DNA from: Phialocephala subalpina
Lineage: Eukaryota; Ascomycota; Leotiomycetes; Helotiales; Mollisiaceae
NCBI GenBank assembly: GCA_900073065.1
Contig: FJOG01000085.1
Coordinates: 63,665-101,988, forward strand
Reading direction: 5' to 3'
DNA length: 38,324 nucleotides
The translations under genes and the position numbers were made by a program. The notes below the pieces were generated by a model. It saw only the letters and a program-made list of their open reading frames with translations. It did not search any database and had not been told where the DNA came from. Positions 23,697 to 35,639 of this stretch are shown here, piece by piece (position 1 is the stretch's first letter; each line of letters opens with the position of its first letter).

Positions 23697-24180
23697 CCTT
23701 TGCTATGCCAGAGGCTGAGGATTAGGTTCAGAACCTGACCTTCACCTCTGGCTCCACAATCTACCCCTCGTCTGTAATGTCTGATTCTGCTCCACAGTCT
23801 GATTCTTACCCTGCTGCCGCAATCTCCTCGTCGACATCGTCCGATTTCTGCTCACGTTCCGAATCTGGCCTTCTGCTCTACTCTACGGCATCCACCTCCA
23901 CAACAAACGACCTCCTCGAGAGACGATTCTCAGGGTCAAATCGATTCCCACGCTCTTCCTTTTCTCAATAGCAGTGACCGTTATGCTACATCAGTCTGCA
24001 TCTGCTTCGCTATATCCGACTTCTAACTCGTCTCGCCTCGAGAGTGGATGATTCACTCGAACAAGAAAACAACAATAGGACATAACAGAGCACAGATTTC
24101 AATTTCCTTTGGGGGACCGGCGGATATGCGACAGCAATAGCAAGTATGTTCCTCTCGCAAGTCGTGATTAGCAAGCCGTT
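23697..24180. other. No convincing gene; possible eroded kelch-gene remainder
   Basis: Ser/Thr-rich open stretches follow the kelch stop in two frames (LTFTSGSTIYPSSVMSDSAP near 23,740 and a 64-codon frame at 23,777-23,971). They could be remains of a Ser/Thr-rich stalk, but no kelch blade or membrane helix is visible. Confidence 0.3.
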
Positions 24181-24482
24181 CCGGGTGGGTTGGCACTGGC
24201 ACAGAGGACAAGCTGGACTTCTTTGGGGGTGGAAGGCGCGAGAGCGTCTTTCCTCTGTGGAAGGACGATACCTCAAGCATAGAGCCCAATAGGAAGGATC
24301 CTCTGACCACTCAGACATGGCGGCTATACAGCAAGACAAAGAAGCAGCTGCCAAATCAAGAGCGCATGGAGAGCTTGACTAGGCGCCTGCTGGCTATGAA
24401 TCTACAGAAAGCAGAAGCAAGAGGATGCTGCTTGGTATGTTGGAATTTCACAATGCTTGAGCACAGGATATTATTTAATTGA
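24181..24482 (+). pseudogene. GATA-like (areA-type, DUF1752-like) domain fragment
   Basis: A frame without a clear start reads EDKLDFFGGGRRESVFPLW, then DPLTTQTWRLYSKTKKQLPN, then QERMESLTRRLLAMNLQKAE. The pattern W.LY.K....LPN..R.E.L..R matches the conserved short domain found in fungal GATA-type and areA-related proteins (usually ENLTWR, here ESLTRR). The frame ends at TGA 24480-24482. A related downstream piece may lie at 24,577-24,630 (NLDEFIFTDSVSTST), where such proteins often have a DD/EF-containing motif, but joining the two would need an intron I could not define. No zinc finger is visible. It is most likely a fragment of a transcription-factor-like gene. Confidence 0.5.
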
Positions 24483-24576
24483 TTCAATCGAGATTGTTAC
24501 GGCGGAACTCGAGCGTACCAAGTAGGATTGAGGGCAATGAACGTACTCAGATTAGAGTAATAGGCAACAGGATGCT

Positions 24577-24800
24577 ATAAACCTCGACGAGTTCATCTTC
24601 ACCGATAGCGTTTCAACTTCAACAAGACCACTACAGCAGAGCGTCTGCTTCCTCTCATCCGAGGTACAACGAGCGGCGTCTGCACGTAGCCTTTTCCCTC
24701 TCCAGCATCCACTCGCCTTTAGCATCGTCCCCAGCGAGGGCTCATCTGTTCCGGGCTCACTCCTACTTGATCCGCCCCTGCTGGGCATCACCGATTGCGT
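24577..24800 (+). pseudogene. Possible continuation of the GATA-like gene
   Basis: NLDEFIFTDSVSTST begins in one frame; after about 15 codons the better protein-like text moves to a neighbouring frame (YSRASASSHPRYNERRLHVA), which suggests an indel. The orientation and order agree with the domain fragment upstream. I could not connect the pieces by splice sites. Confidence 0.25.
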
Positions 24801-24971
24801 CGATCTTCGCGAATGAATGGGACTGATGGGATAAGTGACCAGAGTTTCTTAGTGGCTTGAAGGTGGACGTTGTAGGGTATGTGAGGGTAATTGTTGATAA
24901 CGACGCTGGAATAGTTGTGAGATGGGATGCTACTAGTAGTGTCAGCGTGGCTGTTTGGTTAATCAAAGCAG

Positions 24972-25216
24972 TCACTCGAACCCCTTCGATCTTTCCACAT
25001 AGCGTAAAAGTTGCTGCTTTTCGGCCTCAAGATCTCTTTTCGCTCGATCCAATGACTCGATATGCCTCTTGGCTAAACTCAACACCTCCCTTTCGAAACC
25101 TTCTTTTGAGGCACATTAACTCCAACGATCCCAGCCTTCACTAAGCTTTGTTGAACCGTAGCCAATAAGCCTGTAAATTGCGCATTCAATCGATTGCGGT
25201 CTTGCTTTTCGATGGC
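24972..25216 (-). pseudogene. Coiled-coil protein fragment, function unknown
   Basis: On the minus strand 25216 to about 25,105 reads AIEKQDRNRLNAQFTGLLAT and QQSLVKAGIVGVNVPQKK. A frame change then leads to EVLSLAKRHIESLDRAKRDL and EAEKQQLLRYVERSKGFE, ending at TGA 24972-24974. The Leu/Glu/Lys/Arg heptad-like pattern suggests a coiled coil. The two halves need a 1-nt type shift, so the fragment is broken. The opposite strand at about 25,210-25,346 also reads as a short coiled-coil-like peptide (LATRQRELVHALETLRVSEE), so assignment of this neighbourhood is uncertain. Confidence 0.35.
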
Positions 25217-25663
25217 TCAGGCGCAATTGGCAACAAGGCAGAGGGAGTTGGTTCACGCGTTGGAGACGTTGAGAGTTAGTGAGGAGCGGAGAATTGAGGA
25301 GGCTAGGCGGGTGGAAGCTAGAGCTAGGGCTCCAGTTGAGCGATAAGAAGGACCTGAAGCCTTCTGAGTCATGGACCCGACTATTCAAGCGTTTGCTGCT
25401 CATGTCTGGCACGGCAATCTGGAGCTCGTTCGTGTCCTGACTGTGGGAGTGTGTGGTTCGCATGGAGGTGGTCGTCGTACGAAGTCAATGGAGCTTCACG
25501 TGAGAACACTTTCTTGTCAAATACTAGCAATCAATGAAATCTAGAAATACAGAGGCATGAAGATAACCCAGTGGCAGTATATTTTCACCGGTCATCTCAT
25601 TAAATCAGCTAGACGTGCTGCGTAGCGAAAATGAATTTCTTCGTTAGTCACGTGATTTTAGGG
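25217..25663. other. No convincing gene
   Basis: Apart from the short plus-strand coiled-coil-like frame (25,213-25,346), I see no supported gene, RNA or repeat here. Confidence 0.35.
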
Positions 25664-26015
25664 CAGGACAAGAATAGGGCGGGGACATTGGTTCTGTCAC
25701 ACAAGAAGGCGTAGCACAATGCAGGGGTTGGACCAAGACTGCTGGCCCACAAACAGATCTCGCCCATTTGTGCTGGCACACTGGGTGGGCCAGCCCGAAG
25801 CTGCTAGCCTTTTTCTGACCCTGGCACAGAGGGAGGGCTGGAACCTGCGGCGGGCTGACCCGGCTTCTGAGCTGGCTCGAATACTGTGCTAGCATAATTA
25901 GGCCAGCACTGAATGCGAGCCAGCCCAATGGTGTGGGCACAAACCTAGAGCTAGAGCAACTGTGGCAACCTTGTCCAAGTGCCGGGACACCATCTGTCCC
26001 AGCACTCTTGTCCTG
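25664..26015. repeat. 352-bp imperfect palindrome (MITE-like)
   Basis: The ends are caggacaaga and tcttgtcctg. Inside, the left half (tttgtgctggcacactgggtg near 25,770) is mirrored by the right half read in reverse complement (tttgtgcccacaccattgggc, about 25,945 downward), and gctagcc/ggcctaa tracts near the centre also pair. It is GC-rich with many ggcccag and ccagccc words and has no coding sense. The structure fits a non-autonomous DNA element that folds on itself. No target-site duplication was identified. Confidence 0.45.
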
Positions 26016-26316
26016 AAGCACCTAGAAAAAGGGTTTATGCAACCTCGAAACCCAATTGTAGAAATAGAACTTAGAATATAGAAAGTCACATCAGTCAAGC
26101 AGGTCCATATTGTGCTACTCAATCACGTGCAAATAAATAAAGTTGGTAATCCCTTTAAAAACACGTGGCTCAATGTTCGTTCTTGTGTATGCCGTTGAGC
26201 ATAGGTGACTGTGTTAGCTGGGAGACTTCTAATCGATGAGCTATTAGGCAGGAGCAGTATACTACAAGGAGAAAGCAACGAGGAGTTTGTTATGTCGAGG
26301 ATCTGCTGGCTCCTTC
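26016..26316. other. No gene seen
   Basis: This is normal-composition sequence directly downstream of where ferric-reductase similarity stops. A 68-codon plus-strand frame (26,205-26,411) overlaps the reductase on the other strand and is a shadow. Confidence 0.4.
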
Positions 26317-27429
26317 GTAAGGTAACTGGCCAGCTATGCCAATACCCGTCGCGAATAATAAGACTGTTCCGTACTCATCGAGATATATCTCCTTGCCGTA
26401 AGGTCCTTTAACGATGGCTTTCAATTCGATGGGTTGGGATGAGCTAGTGCTACTAGAAAGACTTTGCGTGAATCCCGTCTACCGTTGAATAATGAAGACG
26501 ATAACGTTCTGATTTTTATTATACGGGTACTACTACGCGACTATATACGGGTGCGATTGAAAGAAAGCGCTATAGTTCGCTTTTAAGACGCAAAGGTATA
26601 CGTATTGATCCGCTCGGTACTTTTAAGGCCTCGAGATCTTGGCATAAACTTGATAAGCATCCGATAGGGATTCAATGGAGACTTTGTATGAGTATTTCTA
26701 ATTGCGGAAGTTCCGATAGAGGATTTGATAAGTCCGGAGAAGGTGCAAAGATACTTATACGCAACATGTAATAAGGAGATATATCGTTAGTATATTAAGT
26801 AGTTTCCTCGGAATATGGATTCAAATGGCAATTACGATAGTTATTATTAGAACTCGATGGATATTTAAAAAGGTCTTATAGAAATAACGCCGCGTAATTA
26901 AAAAGGAGGTGATTAGAATAGCGATTATCACAAAAGCAATTTAATTCATTTAGTAAGTAATTCTCGTTTTAAGGGGGAGATTTACTATTAATATTATTAT
27001 TTGAGTTAACGAGTGTAAATTAGGCTTTTGGGTTATTACGGCGAGAATCACATGAATTATTCTTTCGATTACGATTATTCGCCTTATCTAACGATAAATA
27101 GCATTATAAGCCTCGTATTTAAGTCCGCAGTAATTGACGACGGAGTTTATATAACTTCCGAGAGCGAGAGGAACGAAGTTTACTATAGATAATAATTTTA
27201 TTTGCTGTAAGATTTTTTGTACGATTATCCACGAGGCAAACGATATTGCCCACGAGGAGAGTAAAGACTAAAAGCGCATAATATCGAGTAATACCGCTTA
27301 TATACTTGTAGACTCGCAGATAAAAGATATACTTAAGAAATAGTATATCGCGTAAATACGTAAGAAGTCGATCGAAATTCCCAACGTATAGAAAATAATT
27401 GAAAGGGTAATAATAACTATAAGTGCCAT
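26317..27429 (-). pseudogene. Ferric reductase (FRE-type flavocytochrome), RIP-degraded and 3'-truncated
   Basis: From ATG 27429 one frame of 371 codons stays in register with only RIP-type stops. It shows the family layout. The transmembrane haem domain has VNFVPLALGSYINSVVNYCG, AIYRWI.R (normally HRW.GR) and RIIHVILAVI, and further His-bearing helices follow (FLNIHRVLIITIVIAI, IHIPRKLL). The FAD site has RADQYVYLC and FFQSHPYIVA. The NADPH entry is GPYGKE and LLFATGIGIAGQLPY. Such enzymes reduce extracellular ferric iron or copper at the plasma membrane for uptake. Similarity stops abruptly at 26317, so the rest of the NADPH domain is missing. The last ~160 bp have normal composition and no stops, while everything upstream is RIP-mutated. 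It lies on the same strand as, and 1.3 kb downstream of, the DUF3435 gene. Confidence 0.8.
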
Positions 27430-28719
27430 GGTATATTATTAAATAATATTTATATTTTAAAGGGTTTTAATAAGATTAATATAATATAAAGACCAAACGT
27501 ATAATGTAAGAGAAATAATATAAGCCTCGATAAATCGGCTTATAGGAAATCGTTTAAATTAGAAATCAAAAATTATTATAATATTTAATATACTTTGTAT
27601 TTTAATTATATAAGAAGTTGGGCTCTAATAATGCGCTTTTAGAAGTAACGCCTCTAGAAATAGCCTCTAGAAATAATATTCTTAGAATCACTTTTAGGAA
27701 ATTACTATTCGATATAATTAGTCGTTTTATTTTCGGTTAATTTCTAATTTTATATATATAAAATATAATTACTTAAAATTATTCAATTTTATATATAGTT
27801 TATTTAGATTTAATCAAGTTCTCAAATTGCAAGGATTTGATTTTTAGGGTAAATATATCAAAGTAATTACAAAATAGAAAAACTAGAAAAAATACTTAGG
27901 AAAATTTCCGACGAAAGAAAATTAATCTTATTAGTAAAATAAATAATTTCTATTGCTTCTTTGGGGCAAATATCTTCTTAGTTATCTAAAAGAAAAATAA
28001 ATATTATAAGTATAACTCGAGAGAAGAATTAGATTAGCCGCTAATAAAAGAAAAGCTCGTGAGTTTCTTTTTCCGTTATTTTAAGATTATAACGAATAAA
28101 CTCTTAAGAATATGAGATTAGGACGCTAGTAGACTTTGATATTACTAAAGGAAATAATAAGGAATAATAACTTTAGAAATTATATACTTAGTGTAAACCG
28201 TTAGAATATTAATTTAAACGTTATATATTTAACTTTAAAAAGTTTTTTAAGGGATTATAAAATATATTCGCGATAACTCTAAATTAATAAGTATAGCAAT
28301 ATTAGTATATTATAAAGGGGTAAATCTCTTGGAATCAATTCTAATATTTGCGAATTACGTAGAAAGTTACCTAAAGAACTAAGAATACAAGATGCCAAAT
28401 CTCCTAATATATCCTTATTAGACCACGTGATATATCGCCCTACCATTCTGCCTTGCCATAATATTTATCTCATATTATTTAATTCTATTAACTCCCCGAG
28501 ATTTAGAAAGTCTTATATTAAATTATAGCGAATAATTAAAGAAAATAAAGCGTGAAAAAAAGTAATTATAAAAATAATTTAATTTTTAATATTCTTATAA
28601 TATATATAATATAACTTTATAATTATTAAGGGTAAAATCGAGGGGTTTAATCGATTATTATATCCTTAGAATATTTAAAACTAAAGAAATTTATAATTTA
28701 TATAATCTATTAATAATAA
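27430..28719. other. AT-rich spacer without a recognised gene
   Basis: This lies between the ferric reductase start and the end of the DUF3435 gene on the minus strand. Neither strand gives a sustained protein-like frame that I recognise, allowing for Q and W stops. It should include the reductase promoter. Confidence 0.45.
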
Positions 28720-29667
28720 TATTAATAACTTAATTTATATTAATATTTCGTATAAATTACGAAGTATAAAATACTTCTTATAAAAGCTAAATACTTTTAG
28801 TATAAATAGTTAAAGTTTTCGCTAGTAATCCAAGGATAAAAATATTAAGCCCGGATATAACAATTAAAATTATTAATATGAGAGAATATATAATTCCGTT
28901 TCTGGGGGCTTATTTCCTTATTAACTTATTTATAAAAGGTATAATATAATATAAGGGCTATAAGCCACTTTTCGACTTTTATAAGAGTTATAAAATCCGT
29001 ATTTGAATTTTCGTTTATTAGTATCTTAGTATTTTAGTTTATATTAAACTTTATCTTGGTTTCCCTTTGAGAAATATTTTTCTTTTTTTTCTCGTCGCCG
29101 TTTATATTTGTACTCGAATACACGCGATAATCCTTTGGACGCCCCTTTTTCTTTGGCGCTTTATATTAATAAAAGGTTTCTTATTTCTTATAAAATCGTA
29201 TAAAATTATTAATAAGTTTGATCCGCACTTTAAAAATTTGATCTTTAGTTAAATTATTAAATAATTTAAAGAATAATTTGGCCATTTTATTTTATTTTTC
29301 AAGTTTATATTTAAAAGTTAATAAGGTGATTATATCGATTAGATAAATACTTTATAATTATCAATTGATTTCGGTAATATAAATAGTTTTGTAAAACTTT
29401 GCGATAATCTTCTCGAGCTAATTATCCTTTAAATAACGTTTTAAAATATTAATATTGGTTTATATATTTTTGTATTTCTCGAATTACTTTATTCTTTTGG
29501 CCGCTTTAATAATAAAGTAGCCATGATTTTTGAGTTCTTGGATATATTAGGCATACTTTTCGATAAGTTTAAAAAGCTCGGGGTATTAATTGATTTTAAA
29601 TTTCTATATATTTATTAGAGCTTTCGGGGTTTTCTCGTGGTAAATTAGCCTATTAATCGCTCGGATA

Positions 29668-29672
29668 AAATC
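29668..29672. repeat. Target-site duplication of Copia-2 (left copy)
   Basis: aaatc here pairs with aaatt at 35830-35834, a single C-to-T difference. It lies within the DUF3435 coding frame. Confidence 0.85.
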
Positions 29673-29862
29673 TGTTGGAATAAATATCACGTGTTTCAGG
29701 TTATATGCCTAGCGTAAGCATGCTCTCTATAAGAGAATAGGCCTCGAGCTCTTAGACTTAACAAGATAATAATAATAAATAATACTTTTGATTTTACTTT
29801 ACGATTACCCTTTATTATAAACGCGTATACTTAAGTAATATATATTTCCGATTATAGCGATA
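29673..29862 (+). repeat. Left LTR of Copia-2
   Basis: This 190-bp unit retains TG at its 5' end and matches 35640-35829 without net length change (tgctctc is at offset 48 in both). Confidence 0.92.
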
Positions 29863-29954
29863 TTAATTAGTTTAATCTCGACGCATGCAAAATAAATCAA
29901 ATAATCCTTAGAATAATCTTTGATTAATTTTAAAATATTACGCAGAAATATATT

Positions 29955-30264
29955 AATACGCGATATACCTCGAAGAATAGAAACCTTTTATTACAAATAA
30001 AAACCCGCTTATAAAGCCCCGATTTTATCTCGAATAAAGTATTTTTTTTTGCGTAACTTAAACCCGCTCATAAAGCCCCGATCAAGCTATAAAAGAGAAC
30101 CAATTTTATTACCGCAGCAAACTATAGCTAGCTAACTTTCTGGCCTAAACTGCGAAAAGCAAGAATATTTTTCTCGAAACTTTAATCTACTTATAAGGTC
30201 CCACGATAACTACGAGAATAAAACGCCTTGCCTTAAGATTTGAACCCGCTTATAAAGCCCCGAT
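29955..30264 (+). repeat. About 60-bp repeats in the Copia-2 leader
   Basis: A core aacccgcttataaagccccg followed by at occurs at 30002-30023, 30061-30082 (one change) and 30243-30264, with a degenerate copy at about 30184-30207. Core starts are spaced 59, 123 and 59 bp. The sequence before each core (gaataaa..., then cttaa) is also related, so the full period is about 60 bp. It lies in the untranslated leader between LTR and gag. Confidence 0.65.
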
Positions 30265-30512
30265 TAAACCTTAAGATCGAGTTAGTTACTATTATAACAA
30301 GTAATGGAATTTGCGTTATTTATTTTGCGCTTTTTGTAATTATTATCGAGTTACCAAATTGCGTTATTATTTTTGCGATTTTTTACGAATTTCTTACTTA
30401 TTTACCTACTTTTATACTCCGATAAAAGCCCATAAGAAAGTGGCCATATATATATACAAAGGAAAGGGAAAAAATATACTTGCGAAGGAAGAAAGGAAAA
30501 AGATAAGCCAAA

Positions 30513-33500
30513 ATGAACGATAATAATAACGCTAGCTCGAACGAGTATTACTAGGATATAAATAACTTAGACTTTGATATTATACTTATAGAAATCTTAA
30601 AGTAATACATTAAGGATTATATCAAAAAATACGAGGATAATAATACTTATAATAGTATTTTATAGGAAATTTTCCAGGAAGACTTCGAGTTATAAACTAA
30701 AGATATATTTAGTAAAGTTAAAAAAGTATTCCTTAAGATTTTGCGCTTTACTCTTAAGCAAAAAGGCATCTAAGTTAGCGAGTTAAGAAGCCAAAGTATA
30801 ACAAAGACCCTTAGACTTATTCTCGAAAAGGAATAATAAACCAAATAGATAAATATTATTATTAATGAATAATTAATAGAAAATACGTTTAAGTCCTATT
30901 AAATTAACCACTATCTGGAAATAAATAAAGAAACACTTGCTAGAAAACTATTTACTTTATTTAGGCTAATTATACTTAAATTAGTTACGCCTCGATAACT
31001 GCCCATAGAAATAACCGCAGAAAAACCTCTTACGGAAAACTAACGAGGAAAATAATCTACTGTAAATAATTACTTTATAATTTATTTATAGTTACCAGAT
31101 TAATTTAAGCTTTTAATACTTTATTAACTTGATTTCTTATTACTTTTCTAGAGATTATAATAATAATCTCGATCTTAACTTTATATATACCCTCGATTTT
31201 ATTAGCTACTAATAGTTAAGTAATAATAATATAAATATAAGCAACTTATTAAGAATAACCCCTCGCAATAAATGCCACGTATTTTACCCTTATATTAATC
31301 CGATTAAAAGTTACTTGACTTGTTATAAAACCTAGGATTTAATAGAAATATAAGAAATATAACTAAGATTTATACCAAAAAATAAAAGTATAATAATAAA
31401 AGCGATAACTTTCAATTAAAGCTACTTATATTTTACGATATATATAATAAATATAATTTACTATAAGAAGAATATCTTAAGGCTTTCCTTATTATACTAA
31501 AAGGAATAACTATAAACTATTATTATATAGATTTAATCTAGTAGAAATCTTTGTCTTTCGAACAAATTTGCCAGCTAATAAAAGGCTACTTCGAGGATAC
31601 AAACTATAAGAGACGAAACCTCTTCGAATGGAATAATATCACTTTGAGTACCATTAGAATAAAGAACCCTAGTAAGACCACGGAGCATTATTTCAACTTG
31701 TTAGTTATAAAGTTACGAGAGTTACGTTATAGTCTTAGTAAAATACTCCAAAAAGAGAAATTTTTCGCGAATAAGCTTATCTTAGCTTATAGAGATCTGC
31801 CCGAGTGCCAATTTGCCTGCTCGAATCCACCGGACACTTTGATTAGAGTTATTAACGCCATGAAATCGTTTATCACAATATATAAGTATTCTTATAATTA
31901 GGCTAATAATTCGATTTATATAACGGAGAGAAAATATTAGTTTAATAATTAGCGTTCCAATTAACTTAAGTTTAGTAATTATAACTAGTTATATAATATT
32001 ACAAAGAAGCGCTATTTTATATATAACAAGGAAAACTAATAATTATCAAATTATACCGCCGAAAAGCGCCAAAAGTCTAAAGACTAATTTAAGTCTAAAT
32101 ATATTACTAAATTTAATAATAAATTTGGTCGTAATTTCGAGCAAAAATTCAAATAATATATTATTAAATTTAAAGGCATAGAAAATAATAATAATATCGA
32201 TAATATAAATAAAGTTTTCTAATTAATTATATTTAAGGAGGATAATAATCAAAATTATAACCCACGTGATAATAATAAGAACTACTTATTCCTTACCTCT
32301 TTTGGTTTTATTTTAATATTTAACGCCAAGGAAATCTTTATTTACTTAAGCAATAAATTAACCGCTTATAAGATAATTTTAAGAGAACTTGAAAGTACAA
32401 ATAATTTCCCCGGTTCGATAGAAATATTCGTTAATAGATCTTATAAATATTATACGTCTAATAAGTTCTTTGGAATTATAATTAATATAAGAATATTTAT
32501 AAGATTAATAATAGGCTATAATTAGTATCTAGCTTACCAAGCTATCAACGAGATTATTATACTCGATATCTTAACCAAAGGTATTATCCAAATTAAGTTC
32601 GGAATCGGAATAATTTCTTCCGTAGGTTTTATTAAGATTAACTCACCTATTGGCGCTATGGAATTTCACGTAATAAAAGCTAATACCCCTTTCCTACTTT
32701 GTCTCGCGGATATGAACAAACTTAGGGTATAATATAATAACCTTAAAAACGTACTAATTACGTTAACTCGGGAAATTCCAATTATCCATCGGTTTAACCA
32801 CTTATTTCTCTTATAAAACAAGGCCCTATACTCTTTCCTAGAGTAATTAATCCACCAGAACCCTTGTTATCTTACGGAGATAAAACTTAAGCGTTTTTAT
32901 TATTACTTCGACCACCTATCAATTTATAAACTCTAGCGAGTATTTAAACGCGCCGGTTATAATACTAACAAGGAAATCTTGGAGTACTTAACAAAATACT
33001 ATTATTATTACTAGAAATATAATAACTCTCCCGGAAGATTTCGCTTTATTATCCAAGAGAATATAAAGTTTAATTATTACGTTTTAATTAATGTTATATA
33101 TATTAATAATACCTTATTACTTTATATTATAAACGAAATTATGAGATTTTAAAACGGGAAGTTTCTCAAGAATATTTCTACAAAATATACTTAGGATATA
33201 TTACGCCAGATTTAAATTAATACGTACTTAGGACCTCCGGATATAATTACTTATAATATTAGAAAGAACTTTATTAGTAATAAGTTTAGATAACACGCTA
33301 AATCCCTTGGAATTACTACTAAAAATATCTTAGTTAAGGTATATAACTTAATAAGTATTATCGAGAGATATTACGATTTTATTCGCAAAGCTTACAAAAT
33401 CATAACTTAAGAATTACTGGATCTCTAGAGAGATATAATTCTCTAAATGGCTTTTAAGGCTATTAACGATATAATTGGACTTAATAATATTATTTTTACT

Positions 33501-35567
33501 CTTCTTGTTTTTAGCGCCTACCCGAGAATAATCAAGTATAATACCCTATCAAGTGATATTATCTAGCGAGTAATTACTCTCAAAAAGGCTATAAACGAAA
33601 TCTGTAAGCTAAGAGCTAAAAGATAAGTTTCCGACGCATTTTACCACCGAAATGGCCTTAATATTATAAATCTCAAAAGTTTGGAAATTAACTTTTAAGT
33701 CTTAGTTTAGAGAAAAACCCCTGGCGGTAAAACCGGCTAATAGAAAGGCCTATATAATTTCCTTGGAATTAGTAAAGAAGATTATAATATTAATCTACTA
33801 AGTAAATTAACCTCGTTTCGCTTTATAGTAGTAAAACTATATTATTAAGACTTAGAAGATAAGGTTTACGACGAGCTAAACGACTTTTAAACGGAAACTC
33901 AACCGGAGATTTCCACCGAATGAAACTAATCGCAATTATTAGCTCGTCGAAGTAATAAACTTAAGAAAAACGCGAATGTAACCGTTATTAACCTTACGGT
34001 TTATATTTAATCAAGAGGTTATATTAAGTTCAAAAACTCCCGCTAACTAGAAATTAATAATCTAATTGAGCGCGAAGTATTTAACCTGGTTAGCCCGAAT
34101 AATATGCCTAATAGCCTTAGGATTTTCAATTTTAAATTCGTCGATTAAATCAAAAACAAAGGCATTAATAAAGCTTTCGAGAAGTCTAGGCTTATAATTT
34201 AAGCTTATAATAATATAAAAAAGTTTCTCGTTTTTATCTAATTTCTAATTATTTAGCGAGTTAACTAGAGATTAATATTAATTCTTGTGGTAATCTTCCC
34301 AGAAAACGGTTTCTATTTGAGAGATATTACGTAAGCTTATATATAATTTACTACGAAATTAAATCGAGATTTTTATATTAGATTACCAAAGGAAATAAAA
34401 TAATAAAGCGGTTATATCCTTAAGGTTATCAAGTTATTATATAATATTCTAAAAGCCGGAAATTATTAGTTTGATATCTATTATAAATACCACCTAAAGA
34501 AACTAAATATAAGCTAATTAACTTATAACCCTTGCCTTTTTTACGCTAATATAATAGATTACTTTAGCGTCGTCGGCTTATAAACTGATAATACTTTATT
34601 TCTCGCGAATAAGGAGTTTACTTAGGCCAAGTAAAAGAAATTAAATGAAGCTAACTTCTTAGCCAAAGGCAAAGAGACTTTAATAATTACTATATTACTT
34701 AAGTTTAACGGAGGACTAATTATTTTTACCGAGGATAAGTTTATTATACTAACGCAAGAATAATAATCTAAGGCCTTACGATTAATCATGGAAACTACGA
34801 TAGATCTTATTAGTTCAAGAGGCGCGATTAGATAAAGAGTATCGCCAAGAGACTAATACGTAGTATAAAGAATACGAGGTGCCTATATTACTATAGTTTC
34901 TTAGCTAGAGGCTACTTTCGACCTCTCTTTTGTTGCCTAAACCTTTGACCCCAGAAAGGAGAAAATCAAGCAGCTTAATAAGCGTATCGAATGGCAAATA
35001 TAAAACGCCTCCAAAGGACTAAGATTTGTTTAACTCGATAAAAGATCTCTTAGACTTATTATTTTTACTAATATTTCCTTTGCAAATAATAACGATTTTA
35101 CTTCCTAGATTAGTTACGTTATTACGCTCGCAAATCAAAATAATAACGCAAATATCGTTTATTAGTTATTAACGAAATACAAGAGAATTACTCGTAGTAT
35201 ATTAGCTTTTGAGTTATACGTTATAAGTTATAAGTTTAATATAACGGCTTTTATTAAGTTTATAATCGAGAAGGCCTTTAATTACTTGGTGCTCCCATTT
35301 ACAATTTGTATTAACTCGAAATTACTTTATGATTACCTAGTTAAATTAGGAATAACCCAGGAGAAGAGATTAATAATAGACCTTATATACCTACGTTAAT
35401 TATATGAGCGTAAAAAGATTACTAAGATTAAGTGGATCGACGAAGATAATAACCCCGCGGACGCTATAACAAAGTCTAAGCCCTGTTAAGCTCTAAGAGA
35501 TTTGCTCGATTCGAATAAACTTAATATCAAAGCGACGGAGTGGGTAGAACGCGGTATGGAAGCTTAA
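30513..35567 (+). pseudogene. Copia-2 gag-pol polyprotein, RIP-degraded
   Basis: Gag likely begins at ATG 30513 (MNDNNNASSNEYY). Its capsid-like part survives uninterrupted at 31551-31901 (FEQICQLIKGYFEDTNYKRR, KLRELRYSLSKILQKEKFFA). A protease region has GAMEFHVIKANTPFLLCLAD at about 32,655. Integrase remnants follow to about 33,200 (GRFRFIIQE-like). RT shows YLRDITQAYIQ-like text near 34,315 and GLQTDNTLFLANKEF at about 34,576, corresponding to the YVDD region. RNase H and the end read NNPADAITKSK (about 35,445) and AERGMEA-like, then stop at 35567. Stops are mainly former Q codons. Confidence 0.83.
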
Positions 35568-35639
35568 ATAGAAAGAAAAGAAAGGAGGTTAACGTTTTAG
35601 TGTTTTTGATATAGTAGTATTACTTTTAAGTGTACTTAG

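Noticed and set aside
26205..26411. 68-codon plus-strand frame
   Set aside because: It is antisense to the ferric reductase NADPH-binding motif, which is far stronger evidence.
26943..26985. Candidate intron in the ferric reductase (gtaaat donor, ttactaaat branch-like site)
   Set aside because: The acceptor lacks AG and the frame is continuous straight through the segment, so an intron is not needed.
30002..30264. Regularly spaced repeats as a CRISPR array
   Set aside because: The repeats are few and the intervening DNA is itself related. The setting is a retrotransposon leader in a fungal genome.
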